From Streptomyces parvulus (GTDB lineage: Bacteria; Actinomycetota; Actinomycetes; Streptomycetales; Streptomycetaceae), in the NCBI RefSeq assembly GCF_014648855.1, contig NZ_BMRX01000016.1, positions 160,507 through 224,506 of the forward strand: a stretch of DNA of 64,000 nt. The letters are read 5' to 3'. Position numbers and translations under genes: made by a program. A model generated the notes under the pieces. The model did not search any database and had not been told where the DNA came from. It worked only from the letters and a program-made list of their open reading frames with translations. Positions 7,904-16,055 of this stretch are shown in pieces (the stretch's first letter is position 1; every line of letters begins with the position of its first letter).

Positions 7904-9306
7904 GCGGGCCGACGCGGTTCGTGCCGCGTCCCCGCCGGCTGCGCTCCCGGCTGGCGCTGGCGGCCTCGGCGGCCGTCGTCCTGGTGACCGTCGGCGTCTG
8001 CACCGCCGCGTTCTTCGTCCTGCGCTACAAGCTCTACCAGCAGGTCGACCAGAACCTCGCCCAGTCGGCGACCCTCGTCGCCCAGCAGACCCGCGAGGAC
8101 GGGCCGGCCGTGCTCCGCGGCGAGTGCCGCTTCCTGGGCGCCCCGGCCTGCGCCCAGACGGTGCCGCCCGACCCGGCCGACGACCCGGCCGAACCGTACG
8201 TCCTGCCCGTGTCCCCGGCCGTCCGCGAGGTGGCGGCCGGCCGCCGGGCGCCCTACTACCGCGACACCACCGTCGCCGGGCACCCCGCGCGCATGCTGAC
8301 CACCACGTTCGGCGACGGCACCGCCGTGCAGGTCGCACTGCGCTCCGACGTCGCCGAGCGCGGCGTGCACCAGGCGGCCTGGCTGCTCGGCGGCATCGGC
8401 GCGGCGGGCGTGGCCGTCGCCGGCGCGCTCGGCTACGCCGTCGCCCGGACCGGCCTCGCCCCCGTCACCCGCCTCACGGCCACGGCGGAGCGGGTCGCCG
8501 CCACCCGCGACCCGAGCCACCGCATCGACCTGCCCGCCGGGCGGAGTTCCGGCGGGCACCGGGACGACGAGGTCACGCGGCTCGCGACGACGTTCAACAC
8601 GATGCTGGACGAGCTGGAGCGCTCGGTGACCGCGCAGCGCCGGCTCATCGCCGACGCCTCGCACGAGCTGCGCACGCCGCTGACCGCCCTGCGCACCAAC
8701 GCCGAACTCCTCACCCGCGCCGAGCGCCTGCCCGCCGACCGGCGCGAACGGGCGGCCGGCGCCCTGGTCCGGCAACTGGAGGACGTCACCACCCTGGTCA
8801 ACGACCTCATCGAGCTGGCCCGCGACGAGGAACCCCAGCCGCTCCTCGAACAGGTCGACCTCGCCGCGCTCACCCGGCACACCGTCGCCCGCGCCCGCGA
8901 ACGCTGGCCCGGTGTCACCTTCACCCTGGCCGTCCCGAGCCCCCGGGCCGCCGTGCCGCGCCCCGGCATCCCGTCCCGGCTGGCCCGGCTGCTGGGCAAC
9001 CTCCTCGACAACGCGGCCAAGTTCAGCCCGCCCGGCGGCACCGTCGAAGTCGTCCTCACGCCGCGGGAGCTGACCGTCCGCGACCACGGGCCCGGCATCG
9101 CCGACCAGGACCTCCCGCACATCTTCGACCGCTTCTACCGGGCGCCGTCCGCCCGCGCGCTGCCCGGTTCCGGCCTCGGGCTGGCCATGGCCCGCCAGAT
9201 CGCCCGGACGCACGGCGCCGAACTCACCGCCGAGCGGGCGCCCGGCACGGGAGCGCTGTTCCGGCTCGCCCTCGGCACCGGCCCCCCGGCCGGCGTCAGC
9301 TCCTGA
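7900..9306 (+). CDS. Sensor histidine kinase (MprB-like)
   Basis: 468 residues from GTG coupled to the response regulator. Layout: basic N-terminus, TM helix about 18-41, extracytoplasmic sensor of ~120 residues containing two Cys (GECRF, PACAQ) that could form a disulfide, TM helix about 161-182, HAMP linker, then the H box ASHELRTPL with His255, N box NLLDNAAKF, and G boxes RDHGPGIAD and GSGLGLAMA. All catalytic motifs are intact, so it should autophosphorylate and transfer to Asp53 of the partner. The stimulus is unknown. The stop overlaps the convergent GntR gene by 11 bases. Confidence 0.94.
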   Translation: MSGPTRFVPRPRRLRSRLALAASAAVVLVTVGVCTAAFFVLRYKLYQQVDQNLAQSATLVAQQTREDGPAVLRGECRFLGAPACAQTVPPDPADDPAEPYVLPVSPAVREVAAGRRAPYYRDTTVAGHPARMLTTTFGDGTAVQVALRSDVAERGVHQAAWLLGGIGAAGVAVAGALGYAVARTGLAPVTRLTATAERVAATRDPSHRIDLPAGRSSGGHRDDEVTRLATTFNTMLDELERSVTAQRRLIADASHELRTPLTALRTNAELLTRAERLPADRRERAAGALVRQLEDVTTLVNDLIELARDEEPQPLLEQVDLAALTRHTVARARERWPGVTFTLAVPSPRAAVPRPGIPSRLARLLGNLLDNAAKFSPPGGTVEVVLTPRELTVRDHGPGIADQDLPHIFDRFYRAPSARALPGSGLGLAMARQIARTHGAELTAERAPGTGALFRLALGTGPPAGVSS

Positions 9307-10081
9307 CCAGCAGCTGGAAGTCGAACGCGTACCGGGACGCCCGGTAGACGTGCGTCCCGAACTCGACCGGCCGCCCGGTGTCGTCGTACGCCGTGCGCCG
9401 CATCGTGAGCAGCGCGGCGCCCTCCCGCTCCTCCAGGCGCTCGGCCTCCTCGCGGGTGGCGATGCGCGCCCCGACGGTCTGGCGGGCGCTGTGCAGGGTG
9501 ATCCCGCGGGCGCGCATCAGCCGGTACAGGCCGGTCGACTCCAGCCGGGCGTCGTCAAGCGGCAGCAGACCGGCGGGGAGGTAGTTGCACAGCAGGGCCA
9601 CCGGCCGGCCGTGGGTCAGGCGCAGCCGCTCCAGGACGGTGACCTCGGTGCCCTCCGCGACTCCGAGGGCCGCCGCGGCGTCGGCGGGGGCCGGGGCCCC
9701 CTCGTGACGCACCACCACCGTGCCGGGGCCCTGCCCGGCCGCCTCCAGGTCGTCGTACAGACTGCTCAGTTCCAGCGGGCGCTTGACCTGGCTGTGCACG
9801 ACCTGGGTGCCGACGCCGCGCCGGCGCACCAGCAGCCCCTTGTCGACCAGGGACTGGATGGCCTGGCGGACGGTGGGCCGGGACAGGCCCAGGCGGACGG
9901 AGAGGTCGACCTCGTTGCCGAGCAGGTTCCCCGGCGTGAGGACGCCCTGCTCTATCGCCGCCTCCAGCTGCTGGGCCAGCTGGTGGTAGAGCGGCACCGG
10001 ACTGCTCCGGTCGAGGGCGAAGTCCAGGGTGCTCAGCGCGGGGGCGGTCACGGCACGTGCGGGGTCGCCGGGCCTCGCCAT
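9296..10081 (-). CDS. GntR/HutC-family regulator, probable inositol regulator
   Basis: 261 residues from the ATG at 10081, which has an excellent ribosome site (ACGGAGGT, 6 bases before). N-terminal winged helix (about 25-95; PLYHQLAQQLEAAIEQGVL ... GLSRPTVRQAIQSLVDKGLL) followed by a UTRA effector-binding domain (about 115-258; FGTHVYRASRYAFDFQLL at the end is the typical UTRA tail). HutC-type proteins are usually repressors released by a sugar or sugar-phosphate. It lies directly downstream of iolD, 32 bases away and on the same strand, so it is probably the regulator of the inositol genes; that is inference from position. Confidence 0.9.
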   Translation of the reverse strand: MARPGDPARAVTAPALSTLDFALDRSSPVPLYHQLAQQLEAAIEQGVLTPGNLLGNEVDLSVRLGLSRPTVRQAIQSLVDKGLLVRRRGVGTQVVHSQVKRPLELSSLYDDLEAAGQGPGTVVVRHEGAPAPADAAAALGVAEGTEVTVLERLRLTHGRPVALLCNYLPAGLLPLDDARLESTGLYRLMRARGITLHSARQTVGARIATREEAERLEEREGAALLTMRRTAYDDTGRPVEFGTHVYRASRYAFDFQLLVRS

Positions 10082-10113
10082 GGACGTACCTCCGTTGCGT
10101 AGGTGACGGGGTG

Positions 10114-11982
10114 TCAGAGGTGATGGCGCCGGTCGGCGACCGCCTGCTCGTACCGTGCGCGGGCGCCGGTGGCGGCGTCGCGGGCGGACACCTCGGCCAC
10201 CGGCACGTCCCACCAGGCCTGCGCCCCGGGGGCGTCGCCGGCGACGGTCTCGACGTACACGCAGGTCGGCCGGGTCGCCGCGCGGGCCGTCGACAGCGCC
10301 TCGCGCAGCTCCCGCACCGTCTTGGCGCGCAGCACGTCCATGCCGAGGCTGGCCGCGTTGGCGGCGAGGTCGACGGGGAGCGGGGCGCCGGTGAAGCTGC
10401 CGTCGGCCGCGCGGTGGCGGTAGTCGGTGCCGAAGCGCTCGGCGCCCACCGACTCGGACAGGCCGCCGATCGAGGCGTAGCCGTGGTTCTGCACCAGGAC
10501 GAGCTTGACCGGCAGTTCCTCCTGCACGGCGGTGACGATCTCGGTCGGGTTCATCAGGTAGGTGCCGTCGCCCACCAGGGCCCACACCGGGACGCCCGGC
10601 GCGGCCTGCTGGACGCCGAGCGCGGCCGGGATCTCGTAGCCCATGCAGGAGTAGCCGTACTCCAGGTGGTACTGGCGCGGCGAGCGGGAGCGCCACAGCT
10701 TGTGCAGGTCGCCGGGGAGCGAACCGGCCGCGTTGATCACCACGTCCTCGTCGCCGACCACCGCGTCCAGCGCGCCCAGCACCTGCGTCTGGGTCGGCAC
10801 CGCGTTCTCGTCGTCGGCCCGCAGCGCCGCTCGCACGGTCTCCTCCCAGCGGGCCCGGCCGGCCCGGTACTCGTCCTCGTACGACGACGGCACCCGGTGT
10901 CCGGACAGCGCCCCGGTGAGCGCCGTGAGCCCCGCGCGCGCGTCGCAGACCAGGGTGCGGGCGGCCAGCTTGTGGGCGTCGAAGGCGGTGATGTTGAGGT
11001 TCAGGAAGCGGACGCCCGGGTCCTGGAAGAGGGTGCCGGAGGCGGTGGTGAAGTCCGAGTACCGGGTGCCGACGCCGATCACCAGGTCGGCGGTGCGCGC
11101 CAGGTCGTCGGCGACGGCGGTGCCGGTGTGGCCGATGCCGCCGAGGTCGGCCGGGTGGTCGTGGCGCAGGGACCCCTTGCCCGCCTGGGTGGACGCGACC
11201 GGGATGCCGGTGGCGTCCACCAGCGCCTCCAGGGCGGCCTCCGCCTCGCCGTGGTGGACGCCGCCGCCCGCGACGATCAGCGGGCGCCGGGCGGCCCGCA
11301 ACGCCCTTACCGCATCGGCCAGTTCCTCGGGGTCGGGCGCGGGGCGCCGTACCCGCCAGACGCGGTCGGCGAAGAACTCCTCCGGCCAGTCGAAGGCCTC
11401 CGCCTGCACGTCCTGCGGCAGCGCGAGCGTGACCGCGCCGGTCTCGGCCGGGTCCGCCAGCACCCGCATCGCCCGCGGCGCGGAGGCGAGCAGGGCCTCG
11501 GGGCGGCTGATCCGGTCGAAGTACCGGGATACGGGGCGCAGGGCGTCGTTGACCGACACGTCGGCCTCCGACGGGTGCTCCAGCTGCTGGAGCAGGGGAT
11601 CGGCGGCGTGCGAGGCGAAGTAGTCGCCGGGCAGCAGCAGGACCGGCAGGCGGTTGACCGTCGCCAGGGCCGCGCCGGTGACCAGATTGGTGGCGCCGGG
11701 GCCGATGGACGTCGTCACGGCCTGCGCGGAGAGGCGGTTGAGGTGGCGGGCGTGGCCCACGGCCGCGTGCACCATGGCCTGTTCGCTGCGGCCCTGGTGG
11801 AAGGGCATGACGTCGCCGTACTCCACGAGGGCCTGGCCGACGCCGGCCACGTTGCCGTGGCCGAAGATGCCCCAGGTCCCGGCGACCAGCCGGTGGCGCA
11901 CGCCGTCGCGCTCGGTGTACTGCGCGGCCAGGAAGCGCACCAGGGCCTGGGCGGTGGTCAGTCGGCGGGTGGCGGCGCTCAT
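10114..11982 (-). CDS. iolD: 3D-(3,5/4)-trihydroxycyclohexane-1,2-dione acylhydrolase (IolD)
   Basis: 622 residues from ATG. IolD is a thiamine-diphosphate enzyme that opens the inositol-derived ring to 5-deoxy-glucuronate. Visible: the N-terminal PYR domain with the catalytic Glu in HQGRSEQAMVHAA and SIGPGATNLVTGA; the central domain; the C-terminal PP domain with EYGYSCMGYEIPAALG and the ThDP-binding VGDGTYLMNPTE, then VQNHGYASIGGLSE. Length fits the family (~620-640). The start overlaps the iolB stop (ATGA), so the two are coupled. Confidence 0.95.
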   Translation of the reverse strand: MSAATRRLTTAQALVRFLAAQYTERDGVRHRLVAGTWGIFGHGNVAGVGQALVEYGDVMPFHQGRSEQAMVHAAVGHARHLNRLSAQAVTTSIGPGATNLVTGAALATVNRLPVLLLPGDYFASHAADPLLQQLEHPSEADVSVNDALRPVSRYFDRISRPEALLASAPRAMRVLADPAETGAVTLALPQDVQAEAFDWPEEFFADRVWRVRRPAPDPEELADAVRALRAARRPLIVAGGGVHHGEAEAALEALVDATGIPVASTQAGKGSLRHDHPADLGGIGHTGTAVADDLARTADLVIGVGTRYSDFTTASGTLFQDPGVRFLNLNITAFDAHKLAARTLVCDARAGLTALTGALSGHRVPSSYEDEYRAGRARWEETVRAALRADDENAVPTQTQVLGALDAVVGDEDVVINAAGSLPGDLHKLWRSRSPRQYHLEYGYSCMGYEIPAALGVQQAAPGVPVWALVGDGTYLMNPTEIVTAVQEELPVKLVLVQNHGYASIGGLSESVGAERFGTDYRHRAADGSFTGAPLPVDLAANAASLGMDVLRAKTVRELREALSTARAATRPTCVYVETVAGDAPGAQAWWDVPVAEVSARDAATGARARYEQAVADRRHHL

Positions 11983-12875
11983 GCGGACCTCTCCGGTGCG
12001 GTGTAGAGGGGGAGTCGGGGGTCGACGGGCTGAGCCGGCCAGGTGTCGCGGATCCAGGCGTGCCCGGGGTGGTCGCTGATCAGCCAGGCGCGTTCGGCCT
12101 CCGGGCCCGCCATGACGTTCAGGTAGTACATGTCGTGGCCGGGGACGGCCATCGACGGTCCGTGCCAGCCGTCGGGGATGAGGACCACGTCGCCGTCGCG
12201 CACCTCGGCCAGCACGTCCGTGCCCTGCCCCCGCCCGGACGGCGAGACCCGCTGGTAGCCGAGGCCGGGGGTGCCGTCGTGGGCCGCGAACTCGAAGTAG
12301 TAGATCTCCTCCAGCACCGACTCCTCGCCGGGGCGGTGCTCGTCGTGCTTGTGGGGCGGGAAGGACGACCAGTTGCCGCCCGGGGTGAGCACCTCGACCG
12401 CGATGAGCCGGTCGCACTCGAACACCCCGGCCGCGCCGAAGTTGTTGACCTGCCGCGAGCAGTTCCCGCTGCCGCGCAGCTCCACCGGCACCGCGGACGC
12501 CGGGCCGTAGCGGGCGGGCAGGCGGCGGGTGCAGCGGGCGCCGGTGAGGGCGAAGCGGCCCCCGCCCGGGGAGGTCACGGTCGTCCGGGCGTCGCGCGGC
12601 ACGTAGGCGAAGTCGCTCACGCCGCTGAACACGCTGTCGCGGCCGGTGAGTTCGAAGGTCTCCTGGCCGAAGTCGTCGGCGGTGGCCACGGTGCAGCCGC
12701 CGCTCAGGGGCAGGACGATCCACTCGCTGTCGCCGCTGTCGAAGGTGTGGCCGCCGCCGGGCGGCAGGGTCAGCACCCGCAGACCGGAGTAGCCCCAGCC
12801 GGCGCTCTCGGGGGTCACTTCCACGGCGTACGGGCCGTCCGCGGCCGCCTTGCCCGCGGGAAGGTGGTGGGTCAT
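11979..12875 (-). CDS. iolB: 5-deoxy-glucuronate isomerase (IolB)
   Basis: 298 residues from the ATG at 12875, preceded by GAGGAG at 6 bases. IolB converts 5-deoxy-glucuronate to 2-deoxy-5-keto-gluconate. It is a double cupin; the metal-binding cluster HKHDEH (residues 175-180) followed by EEIYYFEF and VLIPDGWHGPSMAVPGHDMYYLNVMAG is diagnostic. The stop overlaps the iolD start. A second in-frame start, GTG at 12938, would overlap the stop of the upstream aldolase gene as GTGA and add a 21-residue Glu/Thr-rich leader encoded by a 9-bp tandem repeat. The strong ribosome site and normal family length favour ATG 12875. Confidence 0.94.
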   Translation of the reverse strand: MTHHLPAGKAAADGPYAVEVTPESAGWGYSGLRVLTLPPGGGHTFDSGDSEWIVLPLSGGCTVATADDFGQETFELTGRDSVFSGVSDFAYVPRDARTTVTSPGGGRFALTGARCTRRLPARYGPASAVPVELRGSGNCSRQVNNFGAAGVFECDRLIAVEVLTPGGNWSSFPPHKHDEHRPGEESVLEEIYYFEFAAHDGTPGLGYQRVSPSGRGQGTDVLAEVRDGDVVLIPDGWHGPSMAVPGHDMYYLNVMAGPEAERAWLISDHPGHAWIRDTWPAQPVDPRLPLYTAPERSA

Positions 12876-12886
12876 CGTCCGCTCCT

Positions 12887-12920
12887 CGGTCTCTGCGGTC
12901 TCTGCGGTCTCTGCGGTCTT
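12887..12920. repeat. 9-bp tandem repeat upstream of iolB
   Basis: The unit CGGTCTCTG is repeated about 3.8 times (12887-12895, 12896-12904, 12905-12913, partial copy to 12920). It lies in the 59-base gap between the aldolase gene and iolB. On the minus strand and in frame with iolB it reads Ala-Glu-Thr repeated three times. Because the unit is a multiple of three, copy-number change would not shift the frame. Confidence 0.8.
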
Positions 12921-12934
12921 TTCGCTCTCCTCGG

Positions 12935-13822
12935 TCACAGCAGTCCGACGGCCGTGTCCACCGCCTGTTCGACGCTGCCCTCGGCCGGGTAGAGCAGCGA
13001 GCGGCCGACGACCATGCCCTGCACGGTGGGCAGTCTGAGCGCCTTGCGCCAGCGTTCGTAGGCGGCGCTCTGGTCGGCGGGCGAGACGCCTATGTCGCCG
13101 CCGAGCAGGACGGCGGGCAGCGTGGAGGTCTCCAGGACCTCGCCCATGTCCTCCGGGTCGTCGGTGACGGGCAGCTTCAGCCAGGTGTAGGCGGACGTGC
13201 CGCCCAGGCCGGAGGCGATGGCGACGGACCGGGTGACGGCCTCGGCGGACAGGTCGTTGCGCACCCGGCCGTCCACCCGCCGGGAGATGAAGGGCTCCAC
13301 GAACAGCGGCAGCCGGCGCTCCGCCATGGCGTCCACGGCGCGGGCGGCGGCCTCCATGGTGGTCAGCGAGCCGGGATCGCCGTAGTCGACGCGCAGCAGC
13401 AGCTTCCCCGCGTCGAACCGCAGCCGGGCGAGGTCCTCGGCGCGGTGCCCGGTGAAGCGGTCGTCCATCTCGAAGGCGGCGCCCGCGAGCCCGCCGCGGT
13501 TCATCGACCCCATGACGACCTTGTTCTCCAGCACCCCGAGGAGCAGCAGGTCGTCGAGTACGTCGGCGGTGGCGAGCACGCCGTCCACGCCCGGCCGGGA
13601 CAGCGCGGTGCACAGGCGCTCCAGCAGGTCGGCCCGGTTGGCCATGGCGAGCCGGCGGTCGCCGACGCCGAGCGAGCCGCGGGCCGGGTGGTCGGCCGCC
13701 ACGATCATCAGCCGGCCGGAGTCGCCGATCAGCGGCCGGCGGGTCCGGCGGGCCGCGGCCTCGGCGACCGCCTCCGGATGCCGGACTCTGACCGAGGTGA
13801 GGTCGGGGATGCTGAGGGACAA
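12935..13822 (-). CDS. Cgl0158-type (beta/alpha)8 aldolase-like protein of inositol catabolism
   Basis: 295 residues if started at the TTG at 13822, which has GGAG 7 bases upstream and sits 14 bases after the iolC stop; no ATG/GTG fits the conserved N-terminus. LMIVAADHPARGS (residues 39-51) resembles the class I aldolase strand, with later LLLRVDYGDPGSL, TWLKLPVTDDP and GVSPADQSAAYERWRKALRLPTVQGMVVGRSLLYP. The last fits the phosphate-binding end of a TIM barrel. Its place in the iolC-iolB-iolD operon suggests it cleaves 2-deoxy-5-keto-gluconate-6-phosphate, the IolJ step, but this is inferred; some relatives are annotated only as deoxyribose-phosphate aldolase-like. Confidence 0.8.
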   Translation of the reverse strand: MSLSIPDLTSVRVRHPEAVAEAAARRTRRPLIGDSGRLMIVAADHPARGSLGVGDRRLAMANRADLLERLCTALSRPGVDGVLATADVLDDLLLLGVLENKVVMGSMNRGGLAGAAFEMDDRFTGHRAEDLARLRFDAGKLLLRVDYGDPGSLTTMEAAARAVDAMAERRLPLFVEPFISRRVDGRVRNDLSAEAVTRSVAIASGLGGTSAYTWLKLPVTDDPEDMGEVLETSTLPAVLLGGDIGVSPADQSAAYERWRKALRLPTVQGMVVGRSLLYPAEGSVEQAVDTAVGLL

Positions 13823-13836
13823 GACGGGGCTCCGTT

Positions 13837-14799
13837 TCAGGGAGTGGCTCGCGCGAGGAGGTCGTCGACCTCGGCCCCGGTGGGCATCGCGGAGGAGCAG
13901 GCGAGACGGGAGGCGACGAGGGCGCCGGCCGCGTTGGCGTACCGCATGATCCGCTCCAGCTCCCAGCCGGAGAGCAGACCGTGGCAGAGGGCGCCGCCGA
14001 ACGCGTCGCCCGCGCCGAGGCCGTTGACCACCTCGACCGGCACCGGCTCCACCTCGGCGGCGCGGCCGTCGCGGTGCACGGCCAGGACGCCTTTCGGGCC
14101 CTGCTTGACCACGGCCAGCTCCACCCCGGCCGCGAGCAGCGCCTCGGCGCAGGCGCGCGGCTCGCGGACGCCGGTGGCGACCTCGCACTCCTCCAGGTTG
14201 CCGACCGCGACGGTCGCGTGCCGCAGCGCCTCGGCGTAGTGGGGGCGGGCCTGGTCGGGGTCGGACCAGAACATCGGCCGCCAGTCCAGGTCGAAGACGG
14301 TGGTGCCGGCCTTGGCGCGGTGGGCGAGCGCCGCCAGCGTCGCCGTGCGGCTCGGCTCCTCGCTCAGCCCCGTGCCGGTCATCCAGAAGATGCGGGCGGC
14401 GCGGACCGCGTCCAGGTCCAGCTCCTCCGGGTGGATCTCCAGGTCGGGAGCCTTGGGGCGGCGGTAGAAGTACAGGGGGAAGTCGTCCGGCGGGAAGATC
14501 TCGCAGAACGTCACCGGCGTCGGGTGGGCGGCCACCGGGGTCACCCAGCGGTCGTCGACGCCGAACTCCTGGAGCGCCCGGTGCAGATAGCCGCCGAAGG
14601 GGTCGTCGCCGGTCCGCGTGATGACGGCCGCGGCGCGGCCGAGCCGGGCGGCGGCGACCGCCACGTTCGAGGCCGAACCGCCGAGGAACTTGCCGAACGT
14701 CTCGACCTCCGCCAGGGGTACGCCCGTCTGCAGGGGATACAGATCGACCCCGATGCGGCCCATCGTGATCAGATCGAAACGCGGGACTGACTCGGCCAT
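13837..14799 (-). CDS. iolC: 5-dehydro-2-deoxygluconokinase (IolC)
   Basis: 320 residues from ATG. A PfkB/ribokinase-fold kinase phosphorylating 2-deoxy-5-keto-gluconate with ATP. It shows the N-terminal glycine motif GGSASNVAVAAARLG (residues 40-54), the substrate-lid region, and the C-terminal anion hole NGLGAGDAFGGAL with catalytic Asp265. FDLDWRPMFW is typical of IolC rather than of fructokinases. First gene of the leftward iolC-aldolase-iolB-iolD-(GntR) run; a promoter is proposed in the 233-base region to its right. Confidence 0.93.
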   Translation of the reverse strand: MAESVPRFDLITMGRIGVDLYPLQTGVPLAEVETFGKFLGGSASNVAVAAARLGRAAAVITRTGDDPFGGYLHRALQEFGVDDRWVTPVAAHPTPVTFCEIFPPDDFPLYFYRRPKAPDLEIHPEELDLDAVRAARIFWMTGTGLSEEPSRTATLAALAHRAKAGTTVFDLDWRPMFWSDPDQARPHYAEALRHATVAVGNLEECEVATGVREPRACAEALLAAGVELAVVKQGPKGVLAVHRDGRAAEVEPVPVEVVNGLGAGDAFGGALCHGLLSGWELERIMRYANAAGALVASRLACSSAMPTGAEVDDLLARATP

Positions 14800-14862
14800 G
14801 TGCGACGCTCCTCGGGCTGGGCGGGGGCCTGCCGCCTCCCAGGTGTATGACTCCTGGACGAC

Positions 14863-14951
14863 GCTGTCAATAGTTTGTACTTACATTCGGACCTGTGAGT
14901 GAAATGATGTCTTGACAAAGTATTGACAGCAGGCGTCCCAAGGACTTGTAT
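14863..14951. promoter_or_regulatory. Divergent iolC / ABC importer promoter region with mirrored TTGACAGC elements
   Basis: In the 233-base gap between iolC and the importer, GCTGTCAATA (14863-14872) and its exact reverse complement TATTGACAGC (14921-14930) are 48 bases apart. Rightward, TTGACA at 14923-14928 is followed after 17 bases by TTGTAT (14946-14951); another TTGACA lies at 14912-14917. Leftward, TTGACA (14870-14865) is followed after 17 bases by TACACC. Each repeat can therefore be a -35 box facing its own gene set and may also be an operator half-site for one regulator. The region is noticeably A/T-rich for this genome. Confidence 0.55.
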
Positions 14952-15032
14952 CCGGTCCCAGCGCAACAGCCGTTCTTCTCGGTCAGGCACACGGCTTCCC
15001 GTCGCACAGTCGCACAGTGAGGTGCAGGAAAG

Positions 15033-16055
15033 ATGGACCGCTCTTCGCACGCCCGCTCCCGCAGATTCGCCCCCGCCGTGGCTCTCGCCGCCGCCGCGGC
15101 CCTGACCCTGGCCGGCTGCTCCAGCGGCTCGGGAGGGAAGAAGGCCGACGAGGAGGGGGACTCGGGCGCCTCCGCGGGCAAGGCGAACACCCCTCGTATG
15201 ACCGTCGCCCTGGTGACCCATCAGGCGCCGGGCGACACCTTCTGGGACATCGTCCGCAAGGGCGCCGAGGCCGCGGCCGCCAAGGACAACGTCAAGCTCG
15301 TCTACTCCGCCGACCCGAACGCCGGCAACCAGGCCAACCTGGTGCAGAACGCGATCGACCAGAAGGTCGACGGCATCGCCGTCACCCTCGCCAAGCCGGA
15401 CGCGCTGAAGGGCGTCCTCGGCAAGGCGGAGAAGGCCGGCATACCCGTCGTCGGGCTCAACTCCGGTCTGGCGGACTGGAAGGAGCTCGGCCTGATGGAG
15501 TTCTTCGGCCAGGACGAGACCGTGGCCGGCGAGGCGCTCGGCAAGCGGCTCAACGAGGACGGCGCCAAGAAGGCCGTCTGCGTGATCCACGAGCAGGGCA
15601 ACGTCGGCCTGACCCAGCGCTGCGAGGGCGTGAAGAAGACCTTCGAGGGGTCGATCGAGAACCTCTACGTCAACGGCACCGACATGCCCTCGGTGAAGTC
15701 GACCGTCACCGCCAAGCTCAAGCAGGACGGCGCCATCGACCACCTCGTCACCCTCGGCGCCCCCTTCGCCATGACGGCCGTGCAGTCCGTGGACGAGTCC
15801 GGCAGCGAGGCCAAGGTCGCCACCTTCGACCTCAACAAGGAGCTGACCGGCGCCATCGAGAAGGGCGACATCGAGTTCGCCGTCGACCAGCAGCCCTACC
15901 TCCAGGGCTACCTGGCCGTCGACGGACTCTGGCTCTACAAGAACAACGGCAACTACAGCGGCGGCGGCGAGCAGCCCGTGCTGACCGGCCCGGCCTTCGT
16001 CGACGAGTCCAACGTGAAGACGGTCGCCGACTTCGCCTCGAAGGGCACCCGGTGA
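15033..16055 (+). CDS. Sugar ABC transporter substrate-binding lipoprotein (CUT2, periplasmic-binding type 1)
   Basis: 340 residues from ATG (AGGAAAG just upstream). N-terminal basic region and hydrophobic stretch end in the lipobox LAGC with lipid-bearing Cys29, then a Ser/Gly linker. The mature part is a ribose/galactose-binding type fold: VALVTHQAPGDTFWDIVRKGAEAA at the first strand, VDGIAVTLAKPDALKG, and GLNSGLADWKE, with FDLNKELTGAIEKGDIEFAVDQQPYLQGYLAVDGL near the end. It delivers a sugar or cyclitol to the permease encoded next. Position opposite iolC suggests myo-inositol or a related polyol, not proven by sequence. The stop overlaps the permease start. Confidence 0.9.
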   Translation: MDRSSHARSRRFAPAVALAAAAALTLAGCSSGSGGKKADEEGDSGASAGKANTPRMTVALVTHQAPGDTFWDIVRKGAEAAAAKDNVKLVYSADPNAGNQANLVQNAIDQKVDGIAVTLAKPDALKGVLGKAEKAGIPVVGLNSGLADWKELGLMEFFGQDETVAGEALGKRLNEDGAKKAVCVIHEQGNVGLTQRCEGVKKTFEGSIENLYVNGTDMPSVKSTVTAKLKQDGAIDHLVTLGAPFAMTAVQSVDESGSEAKVATFDLNKELTGAIEKGDIEFAVDQQPYLQGYLAVDGLWLYKNNGNYSGGGEQPVLTGPAFVDESNVKTVADFASKGTR

